Positions 5,632 through 11,668 of a stretch of DNA of 11,668 bases are shown piece after piece. Every line of letters begins with the position of its first letter. Position 1 is the first letter of the stretch. The stretch covers positions 1 through 11,668 of the forward strand of contig CAAGQX010000093.1 of assembly GCA_900772235.1 (NCBI GenBank), read 5' to 3'. Under the pieces are notes generated by a model. The model saw nothing but the letters and a program-made list of their open reading frames with translations, was not told the origin of the DNA and searched no databases. Source of the stretch: Clostridia bacterium (GTDB lineage: Bacteria > Bacillota > Clostridia > TANB77 > CAG-508). Position numbers and translations under genes: made by a program.

Positions 5632-6909
5632 ATTTTTGGTGATATTACTTAATTTTTGCAATTCTATTTTGAATTCTTCAATTTGACTATCATTATAGCT
5701 ATCCCTTAATTTAATTGCTTTTTTTGACCATTGTTTAAATTGTTCCTCTGTAAATTTTTTAGGGTGGCTATAGTGTCTACCATATATTTTTTTATATTCT
5801 TTCTTATATTCCTTTAAAATAGCACTATCCTCAACTTTTTCTTTATACTTATTTGTAGCACCAATTTCTTTGCAAGTTTTACCAGTATCTAAATAAGGGG
5901 TATTGCAATATTTCTGGTCATTTCTACCTTTTTGATTTGGATTATTACTGCTAGTAATAGGAATAAATAGTCTTCCGCAATTTTCACATTTGTTTATAGT
6001 AAAATTATTTTGTATAATTTTAAATATTTCAAATCTTATTTGTTCTTCAGTATTATTTAATTCAAATACTTCTTCTACATTAAGATTTCTTTCTTTAATT
6101 AGGCTAATAGTTTCTTCTAAACTAAGTCTTTTTTCTTTTGGAGCTAGAGGTTTCGCTATTATATATTTAGTTTTGAATTTTGCATCAAGAAAAACACTAT
6201 GTGCAGGTTTAGTATTAAAATAATGTATATCAAATACTCTTTTGGTTTCGTATAAAAATATTTTTTCTGGAACACTTAAATTCTTAACTAAGCTATTACT
6301 TGAATATTCACTAATAAGTTCTAATCTTTCTTTTAAATCGAATCTTTTTTTCATTAAATCTTCTATTAGCAAATCTCTTATAGTTTCAAAGAATTTTAAA
6401 TATTCATGATGTTTTTTAGTAGATACTTTATTAATTTCTTGAATCCATTTAGCAAGTAAAATTTCAGTAGTATATTCATCTTCTTCTATTTCAGAATATA
6501 TTTCTTTTGGATAATATTTAGAATTATCAATAGAAATACCAAAATCAGATTTGAATAATAAATCTGTTCTAAAAGAAGAAGAATTATATGTTTTTATAAT
6601 TATATCAATTAATAGTTGGGTATGGAAATGAGTATATGGAGATAATTGCAAACAGGCTCTTACAATTTGAAACATTTTAAAATAGCAATCCATTTCTATT
6701 TCCATAGAATAAGATTCTTTAGAATAACAAACCAAATCGATTAATTGATTATAATAAGCTTTTAATTTATCAAAAGATTCATGTTCCATTGTTGCAAATT
6801 CATATAATTTATCTCCAATATTCTATTCAAAAGTTCCTAAAGCACCAAAATATTCTCCAGTATTTTTAATTAAAATTTTATTATTACTAATTGCAAAATT
6901 ACTTAACAT
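5620..6909 (-). pseudogene. DUF6076-like zinc-ribbon protein with in-frame TAG stop at codon 29
   Basis: Read from ATG 6909, the frame gives MLSNFAISNNKILIKNTGEY and on to GALGTFE. It then meets TAG (6825-6823) and continues in the same frame as NIGDKLYEFATMEHE for another 400 codons. The full product would be about 429 positions; the intact part from ATG 6789 is 389 aa. GGAGG (6925-6921) lies 11 nt before ATG 6909, while ATG 6789 has no good ribosome site, so 6909 is the original start. The body is helical. Near the C-terminus is a zinc ribbon C268-x2-C271...C295-x10-C306 (numbered from 6789), with 'CENCGRLFIP' and 'GKTCKEIGA', followed by a basic helical tail. This matches my recollection of the DUF6076 family; its function is unknown. 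Neighbouring genes end in TAG, so the stop is probably a real nonsense mutation. Re-initiation at 6789 could still give a nearly full protein. Confidence 0.7.
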
Positions 6910-7090
6910 ATCAATATTTTCCTCCACTTTTAAGATAGAAAATAGCTATTTCAATTTTTAGTTTATCTATAGACTTGGATAAATCTATATACATTACTAT
7001 TTTAGCATCTTATAATAATTTTAACAAGATAGAGAACAGCAAATCAAAATACTGATTATCTATTAAATGCACATTGAAAATTGAATAGCA

Positions 7091-7206
7091 AGCTGTAAGA
7101 CAGATAATGAAACTTCTACCTGGCTAACGTGATGTAAAGGGGTAGTTCGTGGGAACGGAATGAGAGCAAATCTCATATGGAAGAAATTCATTACAGCTGA
7201 TGTAAT
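7091..7206 (+). ncRNA. Candidate structured RNA / cis-regulatory leader
   Basis: A compact region about 48% G+C at its core (24 of 50 bases in 7111-7160), inside a window of very low G+C. Nested pairings are AGCTGTAA (7091-7098) with TTACAGCT (7191-7198), enclosing CTACC (7116-7120)/GGTAG (7141-7145), GTTC (7145-7148)/GAAC (7153-7156, GTGG loop; sharing one base with the previous stem) and ATGAGA (7160-7165)/TCTCAT (7171-7176, GCAAA loop). A competing stem, ATTACA (7190-7195)/TGTAAT (7201-7206), would break the closing helix, as in a switch or attenuator. A small reading frame starts about 40 nt downstream. No known RNA family was recognised. It could also be a DNA site such as a recombination or transfer locus. 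Confidence 0.45.
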
Positions 7207-7245
7207 AAGGACAACGGGTTTAACAATATAATTTAGAAAAAGGAA

Positions 7246-7419
7246 ATGGAGGTGGATATTCTGGAAGAATCAAATATTACCAAGAAAACGAAACGAAAGA
7301 AAGATAAATTGCCATTTGCAGTATTTATTTGTCCAAAATCAAATACAGGTGAATTAGATGATTATAAACAGATATTCACCGACATTATTTCCGATAGAAT
7401 AAAGGAAAAATATGAATAG
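7246..7419 (+). CDS. Small uncharacterised protein (57 codons)
   Basis: An open frame from ATG 7246 to TAG 7417-7419. The product is lysine-rich at the start (ITKKTKRKKDKLPF), then 'AVFICPKSNTGELDDYKQIF' and a helical end 'DIISDRIKEKY'. The start is uncertain: AAAGG sits only three bases before ATG 7246, whereas the strong GGAGG (7248-7252) is better placed for a non-standard start at CTG 7261, which would give 52 residues. It lies directly downstream of the putative structured RNA, which could be its leader. No family was recognised. It may be intact or the 5' end of a broken gene. The motif from 7289 to 7310 recurs imperfectly at 7535-7558. Confidence 0.45.
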   Translation: MEVDILEESNITKKTKRKKDKLPFAVFICPKSNTGELDDYKQIFTDIISDRIKEKYE

Positions 7420-7446
7420 AAAACAAAACAAAATTTCGCGAAACTA

Positions 7447-7475
7447 TTGAAGAATAATTAAAGATATGATATAAA
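7447..7475 (+). promoter_or_regulatory. Sigma-A-type promoter of dinD
   Basis: TTGAAG (7447-7452), a 17-nt spacer, then TATAAA (7470-7475). A start near 7482 leaves a leader of about 120 nt that contains the 7509-7535 inverted repeat. No LexA box of the Gram-positive CGAACN4GTTCG type overlaps it. Confidence 0.6.
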
Positions 7476-7508
7476 ATATAGTAAGTTACAATAAGAATTT
7501 AGAAAAGT

Positions 7509-7535
7509 GAACTTGCAAGAATTTGTTGCAAGTTC
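7509..7535. promoter_or_regulatory. Perfect 10-bp inverted repeat in the dinD leader
   Basis: GAACTTGCAA (7509-7518) and TTGCAAGTTC (7526-7535) flank a 7-nt loop. There is no downstream T-run on the plus strand, so it is not a standard terminator. It lies about 30 nt past the predicted transcription start and about 70 nt before the dinD start codon, so it could be an operator or an RNA hairpin in the leader. Its outer bases GAAC...GTTC recall LexA half-sites but are far too widely spaced. Confidence 0.55.
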
Positions 7536-7603
7536 GAAACGAAAGAAAAAGATAAATTAAATATATTATAAATTTTAAAGGATTGAAAGAAAGGAGTATC
7601 AGT

Positions 7604-8452
7604 ATGAGAAGTGATTTAGTAAATAAAACGGAAAAAGATTTCGAGAGTATTAAGCATATAGATGAAAATGGAGTGGAATTTTGGTATGCAAGAGAACTAA
7701 TGACAATGTTAGAATATAGTAAATGGGGAAATTTTAAAAATGTAATAAATAAAGCAAAGGAAGCTTGTAAGGGTAGTAATATTGCAGAAGAGGAACACTT
7801 TGCCGACGTCAGGAGGGTGTTAAAAGTAGGTAATAATGCAGAAATGGAAGTTGATGATTTTAAATTAACTAGATATGCTTGTTATTTAATTGCACAAAAT
7901 GGAGACAGTAGAAAAAAAGCAATAGCACTTGCCCAAACATATTTTGCAGTGCAAACTAGAAGACAAGAAATAACAAGACAAGAATACGAACAATTAAGTG
8001 AAGATGAAAAGAGACTATACACAAGACAAAACGTAAAAGATAAAAATAAATATTTATTTGATACTGCAAAATTAGCTGGAGTTAAAAATTATGGAAAATT
8101 CAATAATTATGGGTATAGAGGATTATATAATGGAGAAACAGCAAAAGACATAGCTAACCGCAAAGGAATATCAGATAGGGAAGATATATTGGATTATATG
8201 AGTAGTACAGAATTAGCAGCGAATTTATTCCGAATAACACAAACAGATGAAGTATTAAAAAACAAAAATATTAATAATGAAGATGATGCTTGTATAACAC
8301 ATCATAAAGTTGGACAAGCGGTTAGACAAACAATTAAGAAAATAGGTGGAACAATGCCAGAAGATTTACCAACTCCAAATAAAAGTGCAAAACAAATAGA
8401 GAAGGAGAAAAATAAAAGATTAACTTTTAAACATAAAAAGGAATTGAAATAA
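7604..8452 (+). CDS. dinD: DNA damage-inducible protein D (DinD)
   Basis: A 282-aa protein matching DinD along its whole length. The N-terminal Bro-like part has 'FESIKHIDENGVEFWYAREL' and 'LEYSKWGNFKNVINKAKEAC', followed by 'HFADVRRVLKVG' and 'LTRYACYLIAQNGDSRKKAI'. The C-terminal part has 'SSTELAANLFRITQTDEVL', 'VGQAVRQTIKKIGG' and the closing 'MPEDLPTPNKSAKQIEKEK'. In E. coli DinD is SOS-induced and inhibits RecA filament activity; the role in Firmicutes is unproven and many copies sit on mobile elements. The start is ATG 7604 (AAGGAG at 7591-7596, seven-base spacer), not the TTG seven codons earlier. It has its own promoter and a long leader with a hairpin. No LexA box was found, so SOS control is not shown by the sequence. 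Confidence 0.92.
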   Translation: MRSDLVNKTEKDFESIKHIDENGVEFWYARELMTMLEYSKWGNFKNVINKAKEACKGSNIAEEEHFADVRRVLKVGNNAEMEVDDFKLTRYACYLIAQNGDSRKKAIALAQTYFAVQTRRQEITRQEYEQLSEDEKRLYTRQNVKDKNKYLFDTAKLAGVKNYGKFNNYGYRGLYNGETAKDIANRKGISDREDILDYMSSTELAANLFRITQTDEVLKNKNINNEDDACITHHKVGQAVRQTIKKIGGTMPEDLPTPNKSAKQIEKEKNKRLTFKHKKELK

Positions 8453-8488
8453 AGCAAATTATAAGTAAAACTTATTAGTTCAAGTGAA

Positions 8489-8612
8489 ATGTCTGACAAG
8501 CCTAGACAGAAGAAAAGTTCTAAAATTTCAGTGGAAATATTGGAACAAGTTAAAGCAAAGGCTTAGAGAAGAAGGAAATGAGTCGGTGACAAATTGTCAC
8601 CAACTAAAATAA
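8489..8612 (+). pseudogene. Decayed Bro-N antirepressor fragment
   Basis: Two frames together look like a short piece of a Bro-N protein. A first frame from 8489 reads MSDKPRQKKSS and ends at 8566. A second, from about 8538 to the stop at 8610-8612, reads YWNKLKQRLREEGNESVTNC and HQLK. The second part aligns with 'YWKTLKMRLNSEGSQLVTNC' plus YQLK of the upstream Bro-N gene (654-1226). The rest of the gene is absent. It follows dinD (itself Bro-related) by 36 nt and runs into the 3' end of the minus-strand gene. It carries a near-perfect palindrome (8581-8605). Confidence 0.6.
8581..8605. repeat. 25-bp near-perfect palindrome in the Bro-N fragment
   Basis: The arms AGTCGGTGACAA (8581-8592) and TTGTCACCAACT (8594-8605) surround a central A (8593), with one mismatch (8584 against 8602). 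It is the counterpart of 836-864 but has G-C where that one has A-T at the same stem position (8588/8598 against 845/855). Confidence 0.8.
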
Positions 8613-8628
8613 AAAAATATAAGAATTA

Positions 8629-9198
8629 CTACTTTATAATAAACTTACCATTTTTATACAATAAAGTATCTCCATTTTTGGCGTCTTTAGGAACTTCATT
8701 TATGGGGATATTTTCAGATTTATTAGTATTTAAATTTTTGCAAACAGCAAAATCTATATCAATATCAGAAATTTGATAATATTCTGGTAAAACATTTATC
8801 TTTGAAGAAAGGGTTGCATAACTGCATTCATTTAAAAGTTTATCAATATCATTTGCATTTGCTGAAATTCCTGTAGTATCTACACGAAAATCATTTGAAG
8901 AAACTTTTTTTATAGCTTCGCCAACTTCTGGAGTACTATCGTTTAAATAAGATTTAGGAATATTATATATAGTTTTAGAAGAGTAATCAAAGCAAATAGC
9001 ATAATCGTCTTCAAATTTTACAAAATGCAGATTGGTATTATCAGGTAAGTTTTCTAGTATTTTATCATTTGTTTGAAACTCTAAATAGTCTTGTAATTCG
9101 TGAATAAAGTTATCAACAAAAGTTCCTTTAATATTATCATGAATTTTGTTATCTAATAAATTTAAGCTATTTAGTGAAAAGTTTAAAAAATCGTTCAA
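8629..9198 (-). CDS. Hypothetical protein with C-terminal DUF3006-like domain, TTG start
   Basis: The start is set at TTG 9198 because a strong AAGGAGG (9213-9207) lies eight bases upstream; the frame extends further upstream without a ribosome site. The product is 189 aa with no signal peptide. Its last 45 residues (DFAVCKNLNT..., then NIPINEVPKDAKNGDTLLYK) resemble the small DUF3006 fold, whose typical form is 'FAV...G...NIP...LP..AKEGDVL'. An earlier stretch (about residues 60-95, DDYAICFDYSSKTIYNIPKSYL) has the same pattern, suggesting a degenerate second copy. The N-terminal 55 residues are predicted helical. It is divergent from the thermonuclease gene with only about 90 bp between the starts, so the two may be co-regulated. 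The function is unknown. Confidence 0.72.
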   Translation of the reverse strand: MNDFLNFSLNSLNLLDNKIHDNIKGTFVDNFIHELQDYLEFQTNDKILENLPDNTNLHFVKFEDDYAICFDYSSKTIYNIPKSYLNDSTPEVGEAIKKVSSNDFRVDTTGISANANDIDKLLNECSYATLSSKINVLPEYYQISDIDIDFAVCKNLNTNKSENIPINEVPKDAKNGDTLLYKNGKFIIK

Positions 9199-9223
9199 AT
9201 TTTTATCCTCCTTATGATATAAT
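9194..9223 (+). promoter_or_regulatory. Possible promoter of the thermonuclease gene
   Basis: A consensus TATAAT (9218-9223) with TTCAAA (9194-9199) after an 18-nt spacer. It overlaps the start and ribosome site of the divergent gene. Downstream, GAAAAAC (9235-9241)/GTTTTTC (9248-9254) forms a 7-bp hairpin in the leader. Confidence 0.5.
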
Positions 9224-9289
9224 TTGTTTGGTTTGAAAAACAATTGCGTTTTTCTTTTCAAAATGAAGATATAGAAAAGAGTGTTAATA

Positions 9290-10144
9290 ATGAAAAAAGT
9301 AAGAAATGTAATAATAGTTATAGTAATGCTAATATGTGTAAGTAATGTGAGCTTGGCACATAGTGGTAATATTACAGGTTGGAAAGATAAAGATTCAGAA
9401 TATATAACTGAATATAATGGAAAATATTATGGCTACCACAAAGAAAATGGGGTAGTACATTATCATCAAGTAAAATGGGATAAAGAAAACAAAAAATGGG
9501 TAATTGTTACGCCTGCTGTATACTATGATAAAAATTTTAATAAAATAGAAAACGATTATAATAAAGACGCAAATAAAATTGAAGTAGAATTAGTAAAAAC
9601 TGTAGATGGGGATACTGCGAAGTTCAAAATGTATGGGGAACAAGTAACAGTTAGATTTTTAGGAATAAACACAAAAGAAACTGTTCATCCAGAAATTGGA
9701 GAAGAAGAATGGGGAAAAGAGGCAAGTGATTTCACAAAAGGAAAACTTGAAAATGCTACAAAAGTTGAATTAGAGTTTGATGAAGTGGCTGATAAAAAAG
9801 ATAAATATGATAGATATTTGGCATGGATATGGGTAGATGATGAGTTGTTGCAGAATTTATTAGTACAAGATGGATTGGCAGAAACTTATATGTTGCAGAA
9901 TAACTATAAATATGCTGGAATGTTACAAGAAAGTGAAGAACTAGCCAAAGAGAGCAAACTTGGAATTTGGAGTGAAAATACGAATAGTACACAAGATGAC
10001 AAAAACCAGACAATACAAGGCAATGATACAGAAGTAAATGCTCAAACAGATGACAACAATTTACTATATATAATTATTGGAGCAATAATATTAATTGCTA
10101 TAAGCATATTTAATATAGCACATAATAAGAAAAAAGAAAAGTAG
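9290..10144 (+). CDS. Secreted, membrane-anchored thermonuclease (SNase family) with YHYH-like domain
   Basis: The start is ATG 9290 (weak GAG-type site eight bases upstream); GTG 9281 in the same frame is possible. Residues 1-24 are a signal peptide (MKKVRN, hydrophobic core, cleavage after 'SLA'). The mature protein begins HSGNITGWKD and leads to 'YYGYHKENGVVHYHQV', a variant of the YHYH domain often paired with secreted nucleases. The nuclease domain follows from about residue 95: 'KTVDGDTAKF' (metal Asp), 'VRFLGINTKET' (Arg and Glu equivalent to R35/E43 of staphylococcal nuclease) and 'DKYDRYLAWIW' (R87 equivalent). All three catalytic residues are present; the D40 position is Asn, as in some relatives. 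After a polar linker there is a membrane helix 'LLYIIIGAIILIAISIFNI' with a lysine tail, so the enzyme should stay on the cell surface. Expected role: Ca2+-dependent cleavage of external DNA/RNA. Stop is TAG. Confidence 0.92.
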   Translation: MKKVRNVIIVIVMLICVSNVSLAHSGNITGWKDKDSEYITEYNGKYYGYHKENGVVHYHQVKWDKENKKWVIVTPAVYYDKNFNKIENDYNKDANKIEVELVKTVDGDTAKFKMYGEQVTVRFLGINTKETVHPEIGEEEWGKEASDFTKGKLENATKVELEFDEVADKKDKYDRYLAWIWVDDELLQNLLVQDGLAETYMLQNNYKYAGMLQESEELAKESKLGIWSENTNSTQDDKNQTIQGNDTEVNAQTDDNNLLYIIIGAIILIAISIFNIAHNKKKEK

Positions 10145-10151
10145 ATAACTA

Positions 10152-10200
10152 AAAAAGTTCTAAAATTTTGAGGAGATAACTTGAAGTTTTAGAACTTTTT
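10152..10200 (+). terminator. Intrinsic terminator of the thermonuclease gene
   Basis: A perfect 14-bp stem, AAAAAGTTCTAAAA (10152-10165) with its reverse complement ending in TTTTT (10187-10200), has a 21-nt loop. It starts eight bases past the stop. The loop is longer than usual and contains GAGGAG. Confidence 0.8.
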
Positions 10201-10281
10201 ATATATAATAGCAACAATAAGAAATTATAAGAAAAATATGTTATTGATACATTATATAAATAATAAAAATGGAGGTATATC

Positions 10282-11668
10282 ATGCAAAAACAAAACAGTG
10301 AAAAAAAGGTAGTAATCTATTGCAGAGAGAGTAGAGATGATTATGGAGAAAATTATGAAAGAATAGAAACGCAAAGAGACCTGCTAGTTAAATACTGTAA
10401 AAGTCATGGATATACCAATATTGTCGATATTATAATGGATGATGACAAAAGTGGAACAGATTTTAGTAGGTTTGATGATATTAGAAAAAGAGCAAAGAAT
10501 AAAGAAATAGACATAATTGTTTTTAAAAACTCTGCAAGACTTGGAAGAAACCAAAAAGAAGCATTGGATTTTGTAGAATACTTAGAAGAACAAGGTGTAG
10601 AAATAATATTTGAAGATGAGCAATATAATGAGGAAATGTTTGGATTATACGCATGGTTTAATGAAAGAAGAGCAAGAGATGATAGTAAAAATATTAGAAG
10701 AAATTTAAGGCATAAAATAGAAGAAGGCGATTTATTAGTAAAAGCAATTTATGGATATAACAAAGATGGAAAAAGTCTTGTAATTAATGAAGAAACTGCC
10801 ACCACGGTGCAAGAAATATTTGAATTATACTCTAAAAGTTGGGGTTATCAAAAAATTGCAACTTATCTAAATAAAAAAGGAATACCAACTCCATCACAAT
10901 CAAGAGGATTTTCAAATGCAAAACAAACTGCCAATTGGAAAGCACAACATATTGTAAGAATTTTAGATGATAGAAGATATACAGGAGCCTATGTTGGAGG
11001 ACACACAGAAAAATTAAGCTTTAAATCTAAAAAAACAAGAGTAAAGCCAGAAGAAGAATGGACTATAATAGAAAATCATCATGAACCTATTATTGATAAA
11101 GAACTATTTGAAAAAGTTCAAAAAATTAGAAAGAAAAGAAAAAAAGAAAGTGATAAAATAAATAATGGTTTTAAATATGTAGATACAGACAACAACTTAT
11201 ATTCAGGACTTTTATATTGTGGAAGATGTGGAACTCCAATGTATAAAAGAAAGGGAAATACTGAAACAAGAAAAAGACCAGATAGTTATTTATGCAAAAA
11301 GTATAGTAATGAAGGTGCAATAAAAGATATAAGACCAAATTATGGGTGTAAACCACACAGGATAAGAATAGAATATTTAGACAAAATTGTAAATGCATAT
11401 ATAGATAATTTAGTAAGTAATCCTGAATTTAAAAATTTTGTTATGGACAATGTAAAAGCAATTTCTACAAATAAAGCAACACTAGAAAAAGAGTTAAACA
11501 AATCTAAACAAACATTGGAAAAGTTAGAAAAACAATTTAAACAAGTATATGAAGATAAGCTAAATGATTTAATTCCAGAATTTATATATAAAGATAAAAA
11601 ACAGGAATTAGAAAAGAAGATACAATATGAAAAAGAAAAATTGCAAGAAGCGGAAGGTAAATTCAATA
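10282..11668 (+). CDS. Large serine recombinase (site-specific integrase), cut by the window end
   Basis: ATG 10282 is preceded by GGAGG (10271-10275). At least 462 codons are open to the window edge. The N-terminal resolvase domain has R15-E-S17 in 'VVIYCRESRDD' (S17 is the attacking serine) and R86/R89 in 'KNSARLGRN'. Next comes the recombinase domain ('AIYGYNKDG', 'YQKIATYLNKKGIPTP', 'ILDDRRYTGAYVGG', 'HHEPIIDKELFEKVQ'). A zinc ribbon C313-x2-C316...C338...C356 ('LLYCGRCGTPMYKRKG', 'YLCKKYS', 'YGCKPHRI') precedes the coiled coil starting about residue 390. This is the domain order of Tn4451 TnpX/Tn5397 TndX and phage large serine integrases. Such genes normally lie next to an attachment site, here expected just beyond the window. 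It is the best candidate for the enzyme that inserted the element into murA. Confidence 0.94.
   Translation, partial: MQKQNSEKKVVIYCRESRDDYGENYERIETQRDLLVKYCKSHGYTNIVDIIMDDDKSGTDFSRFDDIRKRAKNKEIDIIVFKNSARLGRNQKEALDFVEYLEEQGVEIIFEDEQYNEEMFGLYAWFNERRARDDSKNIRRNLRHKIEEGDLLVKAIYGYNKDGKSLVINEETATTVQEIFELYSKSWGYQKIATYLNKKGIPTPSQSRGFSNAKQTANWKAQHIVRILDDRRYTGAYVGGHTEKLSFKSKKTRVKPEEEWTIIENHHEPIIDKELFEKVQKIRKKRKKESDKINNGFKYVDTDNNLYSGLLYCGRCGTPMYKRKGNTETRKRPDSYLCKKYSNEGAIKDIRPNYGCKPHRIRIEYLDKIVNAYIDNLVSNPEFKNFVMDNVKAISTNKATLEKELNKSKQTLEKLEKQFKQVYEDKLNDLIPEFIYKDKKQELEKKIQYEKEKLQEAEGKFN

Larger units (their letters stand above)
7289..7558 (+). repeat. Direct repeat pair of 22 and 24 nt
   Basis: CGAAACGAAAGAAAGATAAA plus TT at 7289-7310 recurs at 7535-7558 with two extra A's in the run. 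The first copy is inside the 57-codon frame (KRKKDKL); the second is in the dinD leader, just after the 7509-7535 hairpin. This may be a small duplication. The sequence is purine-rich and partly low-complexity, so chance cannot be excluded. Confidence 0.4.

Noticed and set aside
6823..6825. TAG recoded as an amino acid
   Set aside because: At least two other genes in the window end in TAG, one followed eight bases later by a terminator, so general recoding is unlikely. Kept only as a minor option in the finding.
7085..7225. Group II intron or known riboswitch
   Set aside because: No GUGYG 5' end, no domain V-like hairpin and no reverse-transcriptase frame; no aptamer signature I could recognise.
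7509..7535. LexA/SOS box upstream of dinD
   Set aside because: The GAAC and GTTC ends are 27 bp apart overall, not the 12-14 bp of a Gram-positive LexA site.
8594..8776. A 60-codon plus-strand frame downstream of dinD
   Set aside because: It mostly overlaps the minus-strand DUF3006-like gene, which has a strong ribosome site, and it has no ribosome site of its own.
1..11668. CRISPR array, tRNA or rRNA genes
   Set aside because: No regularly spaced repeats and no cloverleaf or rRNA-like stretches were seen on either strand; the repeats present are single palindromes or one pair.

Overview
The window is very A+T-rich and carries many strong AGGAGG-type ribosome sites, A/T-rich sigma-A-like promoters and intrinsic terminators. 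With its gene content (cytidine deaminase, MurA, DinD, a DUF6076-like zinc protein, a large serine recombinase), this points to a low-GC Firmicute, most likely a gut Clostridia-type bacterium. No rRNA, tRNA or CRISPR array was seen.

Layout. (1) 1-1620 looks like host chromosome: an intergenic hairpin repeat, cdd on the minus strand, a Bro-N antirepressor-like gene that stops early, and the first 115 or so codons of murA. (2) MurA homology ends abruptly inside the PGGC active-site loop at about 1616-1634. What follows looks like the left part of an integrative mobilizable element: an intrinsic terminator, a stub of a replication-type gene, a MobV/pMV158-type oriT hairpin and the frameshifted C-terminal end of a MobV relaxase. 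(3) 2517-5600 is a plus-strand operon of three genes: a large uncharacterised HExxH protein, a 148-aa uncharacterised protein and an isochorismatase-fold cysteine hydrolase. It ends in a bidirectional terminator shared with the converging DUF6076-like gene. (4) The DUF6076-like gene (6909-5620, minus) carries an in-frame TAG at codon 29. (5) 6910-7603 holds a compact, comparatively G+C-rich segment that can fold into several hairpins, a 57-codon reading frame, and a promoter with a leader hairpin. (6) Next come dinD, a decayed Bro-N fragment, a DUF3006-like gene on the minus strand, and a divergent membrane-anchored thermonuclease. (7) From 10282 to the window edge runs a large serine recombinase, cut by the window.

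How it fits together. Serine recombinase plus a MobV module with its oriT is the architecture of the Tn4451/Tn4453 (TnpX/TnpZ) group. The simplest reading is a serine-integrase element inserted in murA. Its left end lies at about 1620 and its right end beyond the window. Its own relaxase has been reduced to a remnant, but the oriT is intact, so it may still be mobilised in trans. The cargo is the three-gene operon, dinD, the nuclease pair and several unknowns.

The least explained items are the HExxH/148-aa/hydrolase operon, the multi-hairpin segment at 7091-7206, and a coding palindrome in two Bro-N sequences whose arms differ by a paired (covarying) change. Family names come from recognising motifs by eye; no database search was run.
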